Source: Brevibacillus panacihumi W25 (lineage in GTDB: Bacteria; Bacillota; Bacilli; Brevibacillales; Brevibacillaceae). Taken from it: a stretch of DNA of 64,000 nucleotides. The position numbers were made by a program, and so were the translations under genes. This document shows, in pieces, positions 1 to 8,024 of this stretch; positions within the stretch are counted from its first letter, which is position 1; every line of letters starts with the position of its first letter. A model generated the notes under the pieces. The model saw nothing but the letters and a program-made list of their open reading frames with translations, was not told the DNA's origin and made no database searches. Where the stretch lies: contig NZ_KI629785.1 of assembly GCF_000503775.1 (NCBI RefSeq), positions 1-64,000 of the forward strand, read 5' to 3'.

Positions 1-327
1 AGGCATTTTCAGCATCCTTTCCATTCTCCTTCGCTAAGTTGTCCCAAACCTAACGGTAGGAGGAAGTATTGATGCTGACAAGTGCCTTTTTTGTATTTGT
101 GTTGAGCATTTTTACGCTGCAATATTAGTCATTTCTATTGTGCAAAAAACATGGGGTCAAGTAGGGGAGCGGGGAGGACCGTTTTACAGGGGAAGATGTT
201 GTAGATTGGCAGATGAGTTAAGCTAACGGGCAGTAATCTTTAATAAAAGGTGTTTGACTATTGTTTGCTGAATAAACTTAGGTGTGACTGGCAAAGTATG
301 AATTTATCTAAAGATGAGGATGTTTAA
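1..327. other. Left-edge stretch without a recognised gene
   Basis: All three forward frames close within the first 75 bases and no reverse frame gives a convincing gene. It may hold the 3' flank of a gene outside the window. If the island is a Tn7-like element, the core transposition genes would be expected to the left of here, but none of them is visible. Confidence 0.4.
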
Positions 328-762
328 ATGGCAAAATTAAAGGTGCTAAGTAGTATTGGTCATAATCTAATGCACAGCTATTTGAGTTTGATGAATTCAT
401 ATGAAAGTGACTATATAGTGAGTCATTTATATCAAATTGCTAAGAAACATAACCATCCAACAATCATAATTGATGTACTTAATAGAAGGATTGAACCAAC
501 CTTCTTTTGTGTTGATGTCATTAAACAATCACTAATAGTATTAGAAAGGGATTTCCATCGTTTACTTCAGTCAGATAAGCTAACAATTGATTATATAAAA
601 TCAGTCAAAGCAGAAATTAATTTTGACCTATTAAACCCAAAGATTGGGGTTACAGGTCATGAATTAGAAAGATATGCTTGCCTTGTTGAGATTGTTGATT
701 TAAATGGAAAGAGCCATTCAACTAATGTGAAGGAATGGTGGCGTTCAGGTATAAGTGGATAA
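328..762 (+). CDS. Hypothetical protein, 144 aa
   Basis: I do not recognise this protein. It starts at ATG 328 behind a GAGG-like ribosome binding site. It has no signal peptide or membrane segment and looks soluble, with a mix of helical and hydrophobic stretches. Codon use is AT-rich like the neighbouring tniQ-like gene, so it probably belongs to the same acquired island. Two hairpins follow at 908-942 and 965-989, so it is probably transcribed apart from the tniQ-like gene. Confidence 0.5.
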   Translation: MAKLKVLSSIGHNLMHSYLSLMNSYESDYIVSHLYQIAKKHNHPTIIIDVLNRRIEPTFFCVDVIKQSLIVLERDFHRLLQSDKLTIDYIKSVKAEINFDLLNPKIGVTGHELERYACLVEIVDLNGKSHSTNVKEWWRSGISG

Positions 763-964
763 AAATTAAGAATAAAATATTATTCCGCTAACGGGTTCGT
801 TAGTTCAATGAGGTAGTCTACAACTTTATTATTCGAATTTAACTTATGAAACAATACAATACGACATCGAGTCTAAAACTATTTATAAATATCTTGGCAA
901 TTAAAATGACCGGGATTCCTTGATAGATAAGGAGTGCCGGTCTAATACTTTATTATCACTGAAC

Positions 965-992
965 AGCCGGTTGCAAAAAGCAGCCGGCTTTT
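965..992 (+). terminator. Rho-independent terminator
   Basis: A 10-bp stem (965-974 with 980-989, one G.T pair) with an AAAAA loop is followed by TTTT. It lies between the hypothetical gene and the tniQ-like gene. A second imperfect hairpin with GACCGG/CCGGTC ends sits just upstream at 908-942. Confidence 0.7.
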
Positions 993-1076
993 AATTATTT
1001 TCAAAGTATAATGAACACTCTTTTTTGGCAAAAATGAGTTAATAACTTAAATAAATCTTTAATCGGGGGAAATGGG

Positions 1077-2462
1077 ATGTCACTATCAGAGCGAAGAGTC
1101 AGTGGACACTATACATGGAACAAAAATTGGGTAGATGAGTATGAGTCACCGTGGGGGATTATCGAAAAATTTCGATACGCAAATAATGTAACATGGAAGG
1201 AACTTAATTTACTTTTTCAAAGAAAAGATGTTACTACGAAAGGTGAGCGACTAATGTTTAGTGATTTATCTTCATGGAAGTACGTAGATGAGATAGCTTT
1301 AGAAAAGGTCTTTGGCTTTTCGTTAATAAAACACTATTCGAGGCTAATTCTGAATTTGACTCGTGGATTTACTGTATTACCGGATCTCGCACACCAATAT
1401 TTGAGGGAGAATTTATCCTTTTGCAATATTTGCATAAGTTATGGTTATCATAGCTTGTTTCATCAATTTATATTATTGGATACTTGTCCTTTTCATCTTT
1501 GCAAACTATTATACCATTGTCCCTCATGTAACAAGAAACTTGAATATTATCGTTCAACCTTCTCTGAGGGACCGTTTCAATGCAATTGCGGCTACTCATT
1601 ATTAAAGCATACTACACAAACGGGATTCCCCTGGAGCATTCATATTGTACGAAAAATCGCATTACCTGATCTTAAAAAATGGATCGAACATAAAGAAGGC
1701 TCAAAGTTTTTGTATACCCTCTATTTTTTCGAGCCAAATTTTTTAAAAACCGACAATCAAGTGTTAAATAAATTTATATCAGTATTGGATCAAAGAACAC
1801 AACGATTGGATGAGAGACACGAAGTGTTATCACATCGCTTAATTTCATCGGAGAAGGCTGATATAGGAGCGAAAGATATTCTGGGGAATGAGCTATATTT
1901 AGAAACACGACAAATTTTTAAATCTATCGCTAGGTACTATCGAAACACGATTTTATTTAAACATAAGAAATGTATCAAGCGTTTAGTAAAGATGTACCCA
2001 GATAACCAGATATGCCCCTTCGCTTATGCATATGTCCATTGGCGCATGAATATCGAAGGTATCCCAAATTATTGGCAGGTTGATAACAGTTTTAGATGTA
2101 ATAATTCCACAATGTTTGATCATTTCTATTCAAAACCAGATAATACATCGTTATTTACTCTGTTCATGCAGTGGACAAAATCACCTCCCTTTATTAACAA
2201 TAAAATAGCTATGAAATGGGGGGTTAATCATGTAGCCGTACAATTACTCACTCATCATTTTAACACTTGGTTAAAAATTGCCAATAAGTTTGCTCCCCAA
2301 AGAGGTATCATACTTACAAGAGAGCATTCATATAAAAACATGCCGTTTTTTACTATTTCTTATTCAGAAAATGGTTATAAACAAGTTGGATTTCATCTGT
2401 GGAAATCACTAGAGGAGGACAATAGGAATACTCTAACGCAATTGAATTGTCCATTTAGGTAA
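1077..2462 (+). CDS. TniQ/TnsD-like transposon target-selection protein
   Basis: 461 aa. An N-terminal segment around residues 24-47 (ESPWG then RYANN) resembles the start of TniQ-family proteins. It is followed by a zinc-ribbon-like array: C116-x2-C119, C137-x2-H140, C148-x2-C151 and C169-x-C171, the spacing typical of TniQ/TnsD. Family members bind an attachment-site DNA and recruit the TnsC ATPase in Tn7-like and Tn5053-like transposons. A GGGGGAA ribosome binding site precedes ATG 1077. No tnsA, tnsB or tnsC is in the window; they would have to lie to the left, or the gene is an orphan. The long C-terminal half, about 280 residues after the zinc array, suits a TnsD-type DNA-binding targeting protein rather than a minimal TniQ. 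The family call is from motifs; the role is inferred. Confidence 0.72.
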   Translation: MSLSERRVSGHYTWNKNWVDEYESPWGIIEKFRYANNVTWKELNLLFQRKDVTTKGERLMFSDLSSWKYVDEIALEKVFGFSLIKHYSRLILNLTRGFTVLPDLAHQYLRENLSFCNICISYGYHSLFHQFILLDTCPFHLCKLLYHCPSCNKKLEYYRSTFSEGPFQCNCGYSLLKHTTQTGFPWSIHIVRKIALPDLKKWIEHKEGSKFLYTLYFFEPNFLKTDNQVLNKFISVLDQRTQRLDERHEVLSHRLISSEKADIGAKDILGNELYLETRQIFKSIARYYRNTILFKHKKCIKRLVKMYPDNQICPFAYAYVHWRMNIEGIPNYWQVDNSFRCNNSTMFDHFYSKPDNTSLFTLFMQWTKSPPFINNKIAMKWGVNHVAVQLLTHHFNTWLKIANKFAPQRGIILTREHSYKNMPFFTISYSENGYKQVGFHLWKSLEEDNRNTLTQLNCPFR

Positions 2463-2495
2463 GGTTAATAAAAACTTTACAAACCATCACTTGAA

Positions 2496-2514
2496 ATAAC
2501 CATATGGTTATAAT
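2496..2514 (+). promoter_or_regulatory. ArsR operator overlapping the ars promoter
   Basis: A perfect 16-bp palindrome (ATAACCATATGGTTAT, 2496-2511) overlaps a consensus -10 box TATAAT at 2509-2514. The -35 region is weak. This placement lets an ArsR dimer block the arsRBC promoter until arsenite or antimonite releases it. Confidence 0.75.
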
Positions 2515-2550
2515 AGCATGGGGTTATTCAAAAGGAGGCAAAAAAGTGAC

Positions 2551-2874
2551 ATGGACACCAAGCAATTAGTCAATACATTAAAAGCACTTGCTGACCCCAC
2601 CCGATTAAAGATCGTCAGCTTGTTAAATCACCGAAGCTGCTGTGTTTGCGAATTGGTACCCATCTTTGGGATATCGCAGCCCGCCGTGTCTAAGCACATG
2701 AGCAAGTTAAAAAGTGCAGACTTGGTGCTTGAATCAAGAAGAGGACAATGGGTGATCTACTCGCTGAATCACGAGCGTTTGGAACAAGTACGCTTTGCTT
2801 TAGGAAGTCTTCCCGATTACTCAGACGAGTTTGAAAGGCTAGCGGAACAGGGCCTTCTCGTTACCTGTGAATAG
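2551..2874 (+). CDS. arsR: ArsR-family arsenic-responsive repressor
   Basis: A small winged-helix repressor of 107 aa with the ADPTRLKIV opening, the recognition helix region SQPAVSKHMSKLKSADLV, and the As(III)-sensing pair CCVCEL in the alpha-3/alpha-5 region (RSCCVCELV). ATG 2551 is preferred over the upstream ATG at 2518, because AAAGGAGG at 2531-2538 lies between them and the upstream ATG is inside the promoter. It is the first gene of arsR-arsB-arsC and should repress its own promoter through the palindrome at 2496-2511. Confidence 0.93.
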   Translation: MDTKQLVNTLKALADPTRLKIVSLLNHRSCCVCELVPIFGISQPAVSKHMSKLKSADLVLESRRGQWVIYSLNHERLEQVRFALGSLPDYSDEFERLAEQGLLVTCE

Positions 2875-2895
2875 TCAAAGGAATGGAGAGAGAGC

Positions 2896-4194
2896 ATGTT
2901 TTCAGTATGGATTGCCTTTCTGATCTTTGCCGTGACGTTGACTTTTGTCATTTGGCAACCAAAAGGACTTAATATTGGTTGGTCGGCAACAGGTGGAGCC
3001 ATTTTGGCCTTAGTTTTTGGCGTTGTCAGCTTTGCCGACGTTGTGACCGTAACGGGAATCGTTTGGAATGCAACGCTGGCGTTTGTCGCCATTATTTTGA
3101 TTTCGCTGATCTTGGACGAAATCGGATTTTTTGAGTGGTCAGCCTTGCACATGGCCAGGTTAGCCAGAGGAAATGGCCGACGGATGTTCGTCTATGTGGT
3201 CCTGCTGGGAGCAGCTGTAGCTGCTTTCTTTGCAAACGATGGTGCGGCACTCATTTTGACACCGATTGTTCTTGCACAAGTGCGCGCACTGAAGTTCCCG
3301 GACAAAATGATTTTGCCTTTTATCATGGCCAGTGGTTTTATCGCGGATACCACGTCGTTGCCATTGATCGTGAGCAACTTGGTCAACATAGTCTCAGCAG
3401 ACTTTTTTGATATCGGATTTGTTGAATACGCGACCAGAATGATTGTACCTAACTTTTTCTCGCTAGGTGCAAGCTTACTCGTTTTGTATCTATATTTTAA
3501 AAATGATATTCCCAAACAGTATGATTTGTCTTCGTTAAAACAGCCTCATGAAGCCCTAAAAGATGTTCGTCTTTTCCGACTCTCCTGGGTCATTTTGGGG
3601 GTTCTGCTGACAGGTTATCTTCTGAATGAAGTGATTGCCATTCCGGTATCCGTCACAGCAGGGATTGCTGCCATTATCTTTATCCTAGCTGCACGGAGTA
3701 GTAAAGGTATTGAGACAAGAAAAATCATAAAAGAGGCGCCATGGGCAGTCGTGGTCTTTTCCATTGGCATGTATGTGGTTGTTTACGGTCTGCGAAATGT
3801 TGGGTTGACCGACATGCTTGGACAATTGATTCAAACACTTGCCGACCAGGGATTATTTGTAGCAACAGTAGGTATGGGATTCCTGGCTGCCATCCTTTCC
3901 TCGATCATGAACAACATGCCAACCGTAATGATTGACGCTCTGGCCATCCAGGGAACGGATACCACGGGAATCATCCGAGAGGCGTTAGTCTATGCAAACG
4001 TTATCGGAAGCGATTTGGGGCCAAAAATTACACCTATTGGTTCACTTGCAACATTGCTCTGGCTGCATGTCTTGTCACGTAAAAACGTGACTATTACGTG
4101 GGGACAATACTTCAAGACAGGGATCATCCTGACCGTCCCTACGTTGCTTATTACTCTAGTTGGCTTGTATCTGTGGCTGCAAATCGTCGCATAA
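2896..4194 (+). CDS. arsB: Arsenite efflux permease ArsB
   Basis: 432 aa, the usual ArsB length, with about 11-12 hydrophobic segments. It carries family hallmarks such as [14 protein letters not shown] (near residue 110) and [12 protein letters not shown] in the second half. ArsB exports As(OH)3 or Sb(III) across the membrane as an H+ antiporter and belongs to the ion-transporter (ArsB/NhaD) superfamily; it is not the ACR3 type. It lies 21 bp after arsR with a GGAGAGAG ribosome binding site and is followed by arsC at 32 bp, so the three form one operon. Confidence 0.95.
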   Translation: MFSVWIAFLIFAVTLTFVIWQPKGLNIGWSATGGAILALVFGVVSFADVVTVTGIVWNATLAFVAIILISLILDEIGFFEWSALHMARLARGNGRRMFVYVVLLGAAVAAFFANDGAALILTPIVLAQVRALKFPDKMILPFIMASGFIADTTSLPLIVSNLVNIVSADFFDIGFVEYATRMIVPNFFSLGASLLVLYLYFKNDIPKQYDLSSLKQPHEALKDVRLFRLSWVILGVLLTGYLLNEVIAIPVSVTAGIAAIIFILAARSSKGIETRKIIKEAPWAVVVFSIGMYVVVYGLRNVGLTDMLGQLIQTLADQGLFVATVGMGFLAAILSSIMNNMPTVMIDALAIQGTDTTGIIREALVYANVIGSDLGPKITPIGSLATLLWLHVLSRKNVTITWGQYFKTGIILTVPTLLITLVGLYLWLQIVA

Positions 4195-4226
4195 AATCAC
4201 ATTCAACATAAAGGAGACAGAATTAC

Positions 4227-4652
4227 ATGGAGAACAAACCACTTGTCTACTTTCTTTGCACCGGGAACTCTTGCCGTAGCCAAATCGCCGATGGTTTTTT
4301 GAAAGCGCTGGGTGGCGATCGTTACGAGGTGAAAAGCGCGGGTTTAGAAGCTCACGGTCTGAACCCTCGGGCCGTTCAGGTCATGAAGGAGGCTGGAGTG
4401 GACATCAGCACTCATACATCAGATGTGATTGATGCTGAGACATTAAATCGTGCTGATTATGTCATTACGCTTTGTGGGCATGCAGATGAACATTGCCCTG
4501 TGATTTCCAATAAAAACGTTGTGAAGTGGCATTGGGGCTTTGACGACCCTGCGAAAGCAACGGGAACCGAAGGAGAGATCATGACTAGTTTCCGTGCCGT
4601 TCGTGATTCCATCAAAGAACGTATTGAAAAATTTCTTGCTGAAGGCAAGTAG
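4227..4652 (+). CDS. arsC: Arsenate reductase (thioredoxin-coupled)
   Basis: 141 aa with a low-molecular-weight phosphatase fold. The P-loop CTGNSCRSQ (Cys at about residue 11) is the nucleophile, and the pair in [11 protein letters not shown] supplies the other two redox cysteines of the Bacillus/pI258-type triple-cysteine relay. It reduces arsenate to arsenite using thioredoxin, and ArsB then exports the arsenite. It has a strong AAAGGAG ribosome binding site and is the last intact gene of the arsRBC operon. The remnant after it shows the operon once carried arsI too. Confidence 0.95.
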   Translation: MENKPLVYFLCTGNSCRSQIADGFLKALGGDRYEVKSAGLEAHGLNPRAVQVMKEAGVDISTHTSDVIDAETLNRADYVITLCGHADEHCPVISNKNVVKWHWGFDDPAKATGTEGEIMTSFRAVRDSIKERIEKFLAEGK

Positions 4653-4872
4653 GTGAATGTAAGTCCTTATGCTAGTGATGAGGAGCGACTGCGGCAGGCA
4701 ATTTGCGGACCATCGATGAGATAGGCACCACTTGCTGCTACGCTGTTCAAGACAAAGTGTGGGTATACGATCCAGACGGAAGTGCGTGGGAGATCTTTAT
4801 ACAAAGGCCGATTCTGAGTTTGAATCAGCGGGGGAACAACGCGATATCTCCTTATGAGTGCATCGCCTACTA
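4653..4872 (+). pseudogene. arsI: Remnant of arsI (VOC-family C-As lyase), C-terminal part
   Basis: Directly after the arsC stop there is no intact gene. A frame from about 4685 reads through TTCCYAVQDKVWVYDPDG and then WEIF, the conserved C-terminal block of ArsI/CadI/YqcK vicinal-oxygen-chelate proteins, including the vicinal cysteine pair that binds trivalent arsenicals. A second frame from 4653 reads EERLRQA and stops at 4725, consistent with a frameshift. The N-terminal two thirds is missing and the tail runs into unrelated sequence before the IS3 element. The gene is not functional. Confidence 0.7.
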
Positions 4873-4967
4873 GGCCTGTATCCATTTGAATCGGCTACAC
4901 TGAATTGGACAGTTCTCTTAAGGTCTAGTAGATTAGAAACAAATCGAAAAAGGACGGAGAGAATGTC

Positions 4968-5252
4968 ATGGCTAAACGTGAACGTCGAACATTTACAGAT
5001 GAGTTTAAGCAGCAAATGGTTCAACTTTATGAGAACGGCAAATCACGTGCTGATATTTTAAGAGAGTATGATCTGAGTGCATCTGCATTTGATCGTTGGG
5101 TAAAACAGAGTAGAACCACCGGTTCGTTCACAGAAAATGATAATCGTACGGATGAACAAAACGAGCTCCTTCAGCTTCGTAAGGAAAATCAACGGCTGAA
5201 GATGGAGAACGATATTTTAAAGCAAGCGGCGCTGATCTTCGGACGAAAATAA
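4968..5252 (+). CDS. IS3-family transposase OrfA
   Basis: 94 aa. A helix-turn-helix of the transposase_8 type (RRTFTDEFKQQMVQLYENG, then SASAFDRWVKQ) is followed by a leucine-zipper-like coiled coil (LLQLRKENQRLKMENDILK). OrfA binds the IS ends. A GGACGGAGAG-type ribosome binding site precedes ATG 4968. Its TAA overlaps the ATG of orfB. Confidence 0.93.
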   Translation: MAKRERRTFTDEFKQQMVQLYENGKSRADILREYDLSASAFDRWVKQSRTTGSFTENDNRTDEQNELLQLRKENQRLKMENDILKQAALIFGRK

Positions 5253-6091
5253 TGGTAATCCAGCAAAATGCTCATAAGTATCCCATATCGGCCATGTGTA
5301 AGATCCTCCAGGTCAATCGGAGTACCTATTACTACGAGAATAATGAGCAATCATCTGTCGATGATGAGGTGGAACAAGCAATTATCCGTATTTTTGAAGA
5401 GAATCAGCGCGTTTATGGAGCAAGGAAGATCAAAGCAAAACTTCAGGAAGAGGGAATGACGGTTTCCAGACGACGCATTGGGCGTTTGATGAAGAAAAAC
5501 GGCCTGGTCTCGGTCTATACAGTTGCCCAGTATAAACCATACGTGTCTTCATGTAACGAATCGCTGATCCAAAACGAACTGAATCGCGAGTTTGCGAAAG
5601 AAGCACCACTGGAAGCCGTTGTGAGTGACTTGACCTACGTTCGGGTCGCAAACAAATGGCACTATATTTGCCTGCTCGTCGACTTGTTTAATCGGGAGAT
5701 TATCGGTCACAGCTGCGGAAAATTCAAAGATGCCGCCCTTGTTTACCAAGCATTTGCAAGCGTAAAAGGAGATCTGCGTCAAATCCAGCTTTTTCACACG
5801 GATCGTGGCAGTGAGTTTAAAAATCTTACGATTGATGAAGTGATCAAAACATTCAAGATCAGACGTTCTTTGAGTATGAAAGGCTGTCCTTATGACAATG
5901 CAGTTGCGGAAGCAACATTTAAATTGGTCAAAGCGGAGTTCGTAAGAAATCGCAAGTTTGAATCGCTAGCTCAGTTAAAGCAAGAACTGGGTACATACAT
6001 CAGATGGTTTAATGAAACAAGGATTCATTCCACATTAGGATATCTGAGCCCATTAGCGTATAAAGAAGTGGCACTTAAGAAATCTGTCTAG
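5252..6091 (+). CDS. IS3-family transposase OrfB (DDE integrase domain)
   Basis: 279 aa. An N-terminal HTH_21-type segment (YYYEN, then VYGARKIKAKL) precedes an rve integrase core with VVSDLTYV (D), FHTDRGSEF (D) and CPYDNAVAEATFKLVKAE (E), so the DDE triad is intact. The frame is -1 relative to orfA. The start ATG overlaps the orfA stop as TAATG, which points to translational coupling or to -1 frameshifting producing an OrfAB fusion. The element looks potentially active. Confidence 0.93.
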   Translation: MVIQQNAHKYPISAMCKILQVNRSTYYYENNEQSSVDDEVEQAIIRIFEENQRVYGARKIKAKLQEEGMTVSRRRIGRLMKKNGLVSVYTVAQYKPYVSSCNESLIQNELNREFAKEAPLEAVVSDLTYVRVANKWHYICLLVDLFNREIIGHSCGKFKDAALVYQAFASVKGDLRQIQLFHTDRGSEFKNLTIDEVIKTFKIRRSLSMKGCPYDNAVAEATFKLVKAEFVRNRKFESLAQLKQELGTYIRWFNETRIHSTLGYLSPLAYKEVALKKSV

Positions 6092-6154
6092 TTTGGTGTT
6101 GACAATCCAATTTGGCTCTTGGAAAAAGTAAATTCATCATGTCCCTCGTAAAAG

Positions 6155-6184
6155 AAAGCGACCATGCATTCGCATGGTCGCTTT
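6155..6184 (-). terminator. Terminator for the FAD monooxygenase gene
   Basis: A perfect 13-bp stem (6155-6167 with 6172-6184, loop ATTC) is followed on the minus strand by CTTTT. It lies 21 bases past the stop of the monooxygenase gene. Confidence 0.85.
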
Positions 6185-6205
6185 GCTTGAGAAAAACCAT
6201 AACGG

Positions 6206-7252
6206 TTAGCTATTCTTCATTTGCTTTACTACATACTTCGCATCTCCCCCGACCCCACGGAGTGTAGCCGATGCCAGAGATCGCTGCCAGGGGAGACCAA
6301 CATAAAACAGTCCGTCTACAACTGTACTGATTCCCTTTTTATGAAGAGGAAATCCATTTTCGTCTAAAGCATGAAGCGAGGAAACGTAATGGACGTTCGG
6401 ACGATAGCCAGTGGCAAAGATAACAGTATCTACTTGTTCTTGCGTACCGTCTGACCAAACAACGCCTTCTTTCGTAAAATGGGTAAACATTGCTTTTCGA
6501 TTTGGTTTTTGATGCTCAATGACTTTCTGATATTTCCCTGTATCAAGCACACCTTCAGGTTTTGACTGAAGCAGCCATTTTCCAAAACCGGATTGGTCGA
6601 TCCCAAGTACTGTGACCCAGAAGTGAACATCCTTACCGAGAAGTACTTGCGGTTTAAAGAGAATGGGCGAGCGTGTGGCAATGGTAACGTCCGCATCTCC
6701 TGCCAACTCGACTGCAATTTGGACAGCAGAGTTACCAGCTCCAACGACTATAACGCGTTGATTTTGGTAAGGATATGGGTTTTTATAGTCCTTCGAATGG
6801 AGAGTGTTACCTTCAAATTGTTCAATCCCAGGGATAAGAGGGATAAATGGTCTGCTAAATCCACCTGTTGCAGCTATTACGTTTTTTGCTTTTAATACCT
6901 CCCCTGATCCAGTGGCAACCAAAAACAAATCGTCTTCTTTTCGAATTTCTGTTACAAAGGTATTGGTTTGAATCGGTAAGTGGAAGTGTTGGGCGTAATG
7001 AACTAAATACGATACAACCTCATCACGGCTAGGGTACCGGTTAGGATCTCCCGGAAAGGGGAGACCAGGCAGGGATGAGAAGCGAGCAGGTGAGAACAAG
7101 GTTAGGCTGTCATAATACTGTGGCCATGAGCCAGCAGGTTTATCGGTAGCTTCGAGAATGCTAAAATCAAGCCGCTCTTGTTGAAGGTGGTAACCTGCCG
7201 CCAAACCTGCCTGACCAGCGCCCACGACAATACAATCAAAAATATGGGTCAA
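6206..7252 (-). CDS. FAD/NADPH flavin-containing monooxygenase (ArsO-like)
   Basis: About 348 aa. An FAD-binding Rossmann motif is near the start (IVVGAGQAGLAAGYHL) and a second, NADPH-binding one near residue 165 (VIVVGAGNSAVQIAVELA). ATGGFSRP and FATGYRP are typical of the YrpG/FMO-type pyridine-nucleotide oxidoreductases. A TTG start at 7252 fits the GAGAGG ribosome binding site better than the TTG at 7261. It is transcribed with the arsR-type gene upstream, so expression is probably arsenic-responsive. Similar genes called arsO occur in ars clusters, but the substrate here is unknown. Confidence 0.82.
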   Translation of the reverse strand: MTHIFDCIVVGAGQAGLAAGYHLQQERLDFSILEATDKPAGSWPQYYDSLTLFSPARFSSLPGLPFPGDPNRYPSRDEVVSYLVHYAQHFHLPIQTNTFVTEIRKEDDLFLVATGSGEVLKAKNVIAATGGFSRPFIPLIPGIEQFEGNTLHSKDYKNPYPYQNQRVIVVGAGNSAVQIAVELAGDADVTIATRSPILFKPQVLLGKDVHFWVTVLGIDQSGFGKWLLQSKPEGVLDTGKYQKVIEHQKPNRKAMFTHFTKEGVVWSDGTQEQVDTVIFATGYRPNVHYVSSLHALDENGFPLHKKGISTVVDGLFYVGLPWQRSLASATLRGVGGDAKYVVKQMKNS

Positions 7253-7273
7253 GTTAATCAATCCTCTCGTTAA

Positions 7274-7289
7274 ATCGTTATATAACGAT
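7274..7289. promoter_or_regulatory. ArsR-type palindrome between arsR and the monooxygenase gene
   Basis: A perfect 16-bp palindrome ATCGTTATATAACGAT lies in the short gap between the two genes. It shares ATCG/CGAT half-sites with the promoter-linked site at 7633-7650, so the same repressor may bind both. Confidence 0.6.
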
Positions 7290-7318
7290 ATGTATCGTAA
7301 AATGATTGTTGTAAGGAT

Positions 7319-7606
7319 TCACTTACAACAATTGAGTAAATAGGTGTTGAGCTGTTGCATGGTTGCCAGTATCTGCTCTCGATTCGGGGAATAATAAACC
7401 TCTTTGCCTTCCTTCCGGGAATAAAGCATACCGGCTCTTTTAAGAATAGCGAGCTGTTCGGATGCAGTTGATTGACCAATCTCAACCAATTGAGCAACTT
7501 CGTTAACGGTAAGTTCTTTTCGATCCGAAAACAGAAACATGATCTCCTGTCTTTTTTCACTAGCAAGCGCCTTTAAAAAAGATTGTACTTCACTAAACTG
7601 TACCAA
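7319..7606 (-). CDS. ArsR-family transcriptional regulator
   Basis: 95 aa winged-helix protein: ALASEKRQEIMFLF, a recognition region IGQSTASEQLAILKRAGML, and a wing GKEVYYSPN. It lacks the CVC motif of the classical sensor helix but ends in NCCK, so a C-terminal cysteine pair may be the metalloid sensor. It starts at a TTG and is the first gene of a two-gene transcript with the monooxygenase. Its promoter, with an overlapping palindrome, is at 7633-7678. Confidence 0.88.
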   Translation of the reverse strand: MVQFSEVQSFLKALASEKRQEIMFLFSDRKELTVNEVAQLVEIGQSTASEQLAILKRAGMLYSRKEGKEVYYSPNREQILATMQQLNTYLLNCCK

Positions 7607-7632
7607 AGACGGAACATCCCTTCAGTTCGTTG

Positions 7633-7678
7633 TATCGACATTTAACGATATAATATTCCTAATCTCAGTTGTTGTCAA
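7633..7678 (-). promoter_or_regulatory. Promoter and operator of the arsR-monooxygenase transcript
   Basis: On the minus strand TTGACA (7678-7673) and TATTAT (7655-7650) are separated by exactly 17 bp. Immediately downstream, TATCG-N8-CGATA (7633-7650) forms an inverted repeat overlapping the -10 box, suited to autorepression by the ArsR protein. Confidence 0.8.
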
Positions 7679-7811
7679 TTCCAATCATCGTTGAAGATTC
7701 ACTGTGTGGGATATCCGCCTGTTTCAATGTAATAAAATGCGGGAATGAAATCCTGCATTGCTTTTGTAATGATTGTGGTGATCTACAAAAGCTAAGTTCA
7801 ACTTAAGCTCA

Positions 7812-8003
7812 TCAGCAGCAAGAAGTACTTATAACTTTAGTATCTGTAGTGCAGCACGAAGAGCTGTTCTCTTGTGCTTCAGTACTGCAGCATGATTCTG
7901 CACCTTTTACTTGACTCTGAGCGCTAACCTCCTTGATTTCAACTCCACAGCAATTTCCATTCGCGGAACTATCGTTTACCAATTTTTTGATGAAGTTTGT
8001 CAT
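7812..8003 (-). CDS. Small Cys-pair-rich protein, probably arsenical-binding
   Basis: 63 aa with four CC pairs (NCCG, SCCST, SCCT and a terminal SCC) in a Ser/Thr/Lys-rich, apparently disordered chain. A strong AGGAGGA ribosome binding site precedes ATG 8003. Its NCCGVEIKEVSAQ resembles SCCGVEPQKESAQ in the tail of the oxidoreductase at 10734-12134, so this looks like a free-standing version of that tail. It follows the M28 peptidase gene by 21 bp on the same strand. A trivalent arsenic-binding or carrier role is inferred from paired cysteines and context only. Confidence 0.7.
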   Translation of the reverse strand: MTNFIKKLVNDSSANGNCCGVEIKEVSAQSQVKGAESCCSTEAQENSSSCCTTDTKVISTSCC

Positions 8004-8024
8004 CTTACATTCCTCCTAGTGTTT

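Larger units (their letters stand above)
4906..6109 (+). mobile_element. IS3-family insertion sequence, about 1.2 kb
   Basis: It encodes the two overlapping frames typical of IS3. The boundaries are estimated from related ends: TGGACAGTTC at 4906 and the complement of a TGGATTGTC-like end at 6109. Both ends are flanked by AATT, which could be part of the termini or a short target duplication. It sits between the arsI remnant and the terminator of the FAD monooxygenase gene. Confidence 0.8.

Noticed and set aside
5240-5256. Classical A6G slippery site for IS3 frameshifting
   Set aside because: Only CGAAAATAATG is present; orfB has its own ATG overlapping the orfA stop, so coupling is at least as likely.
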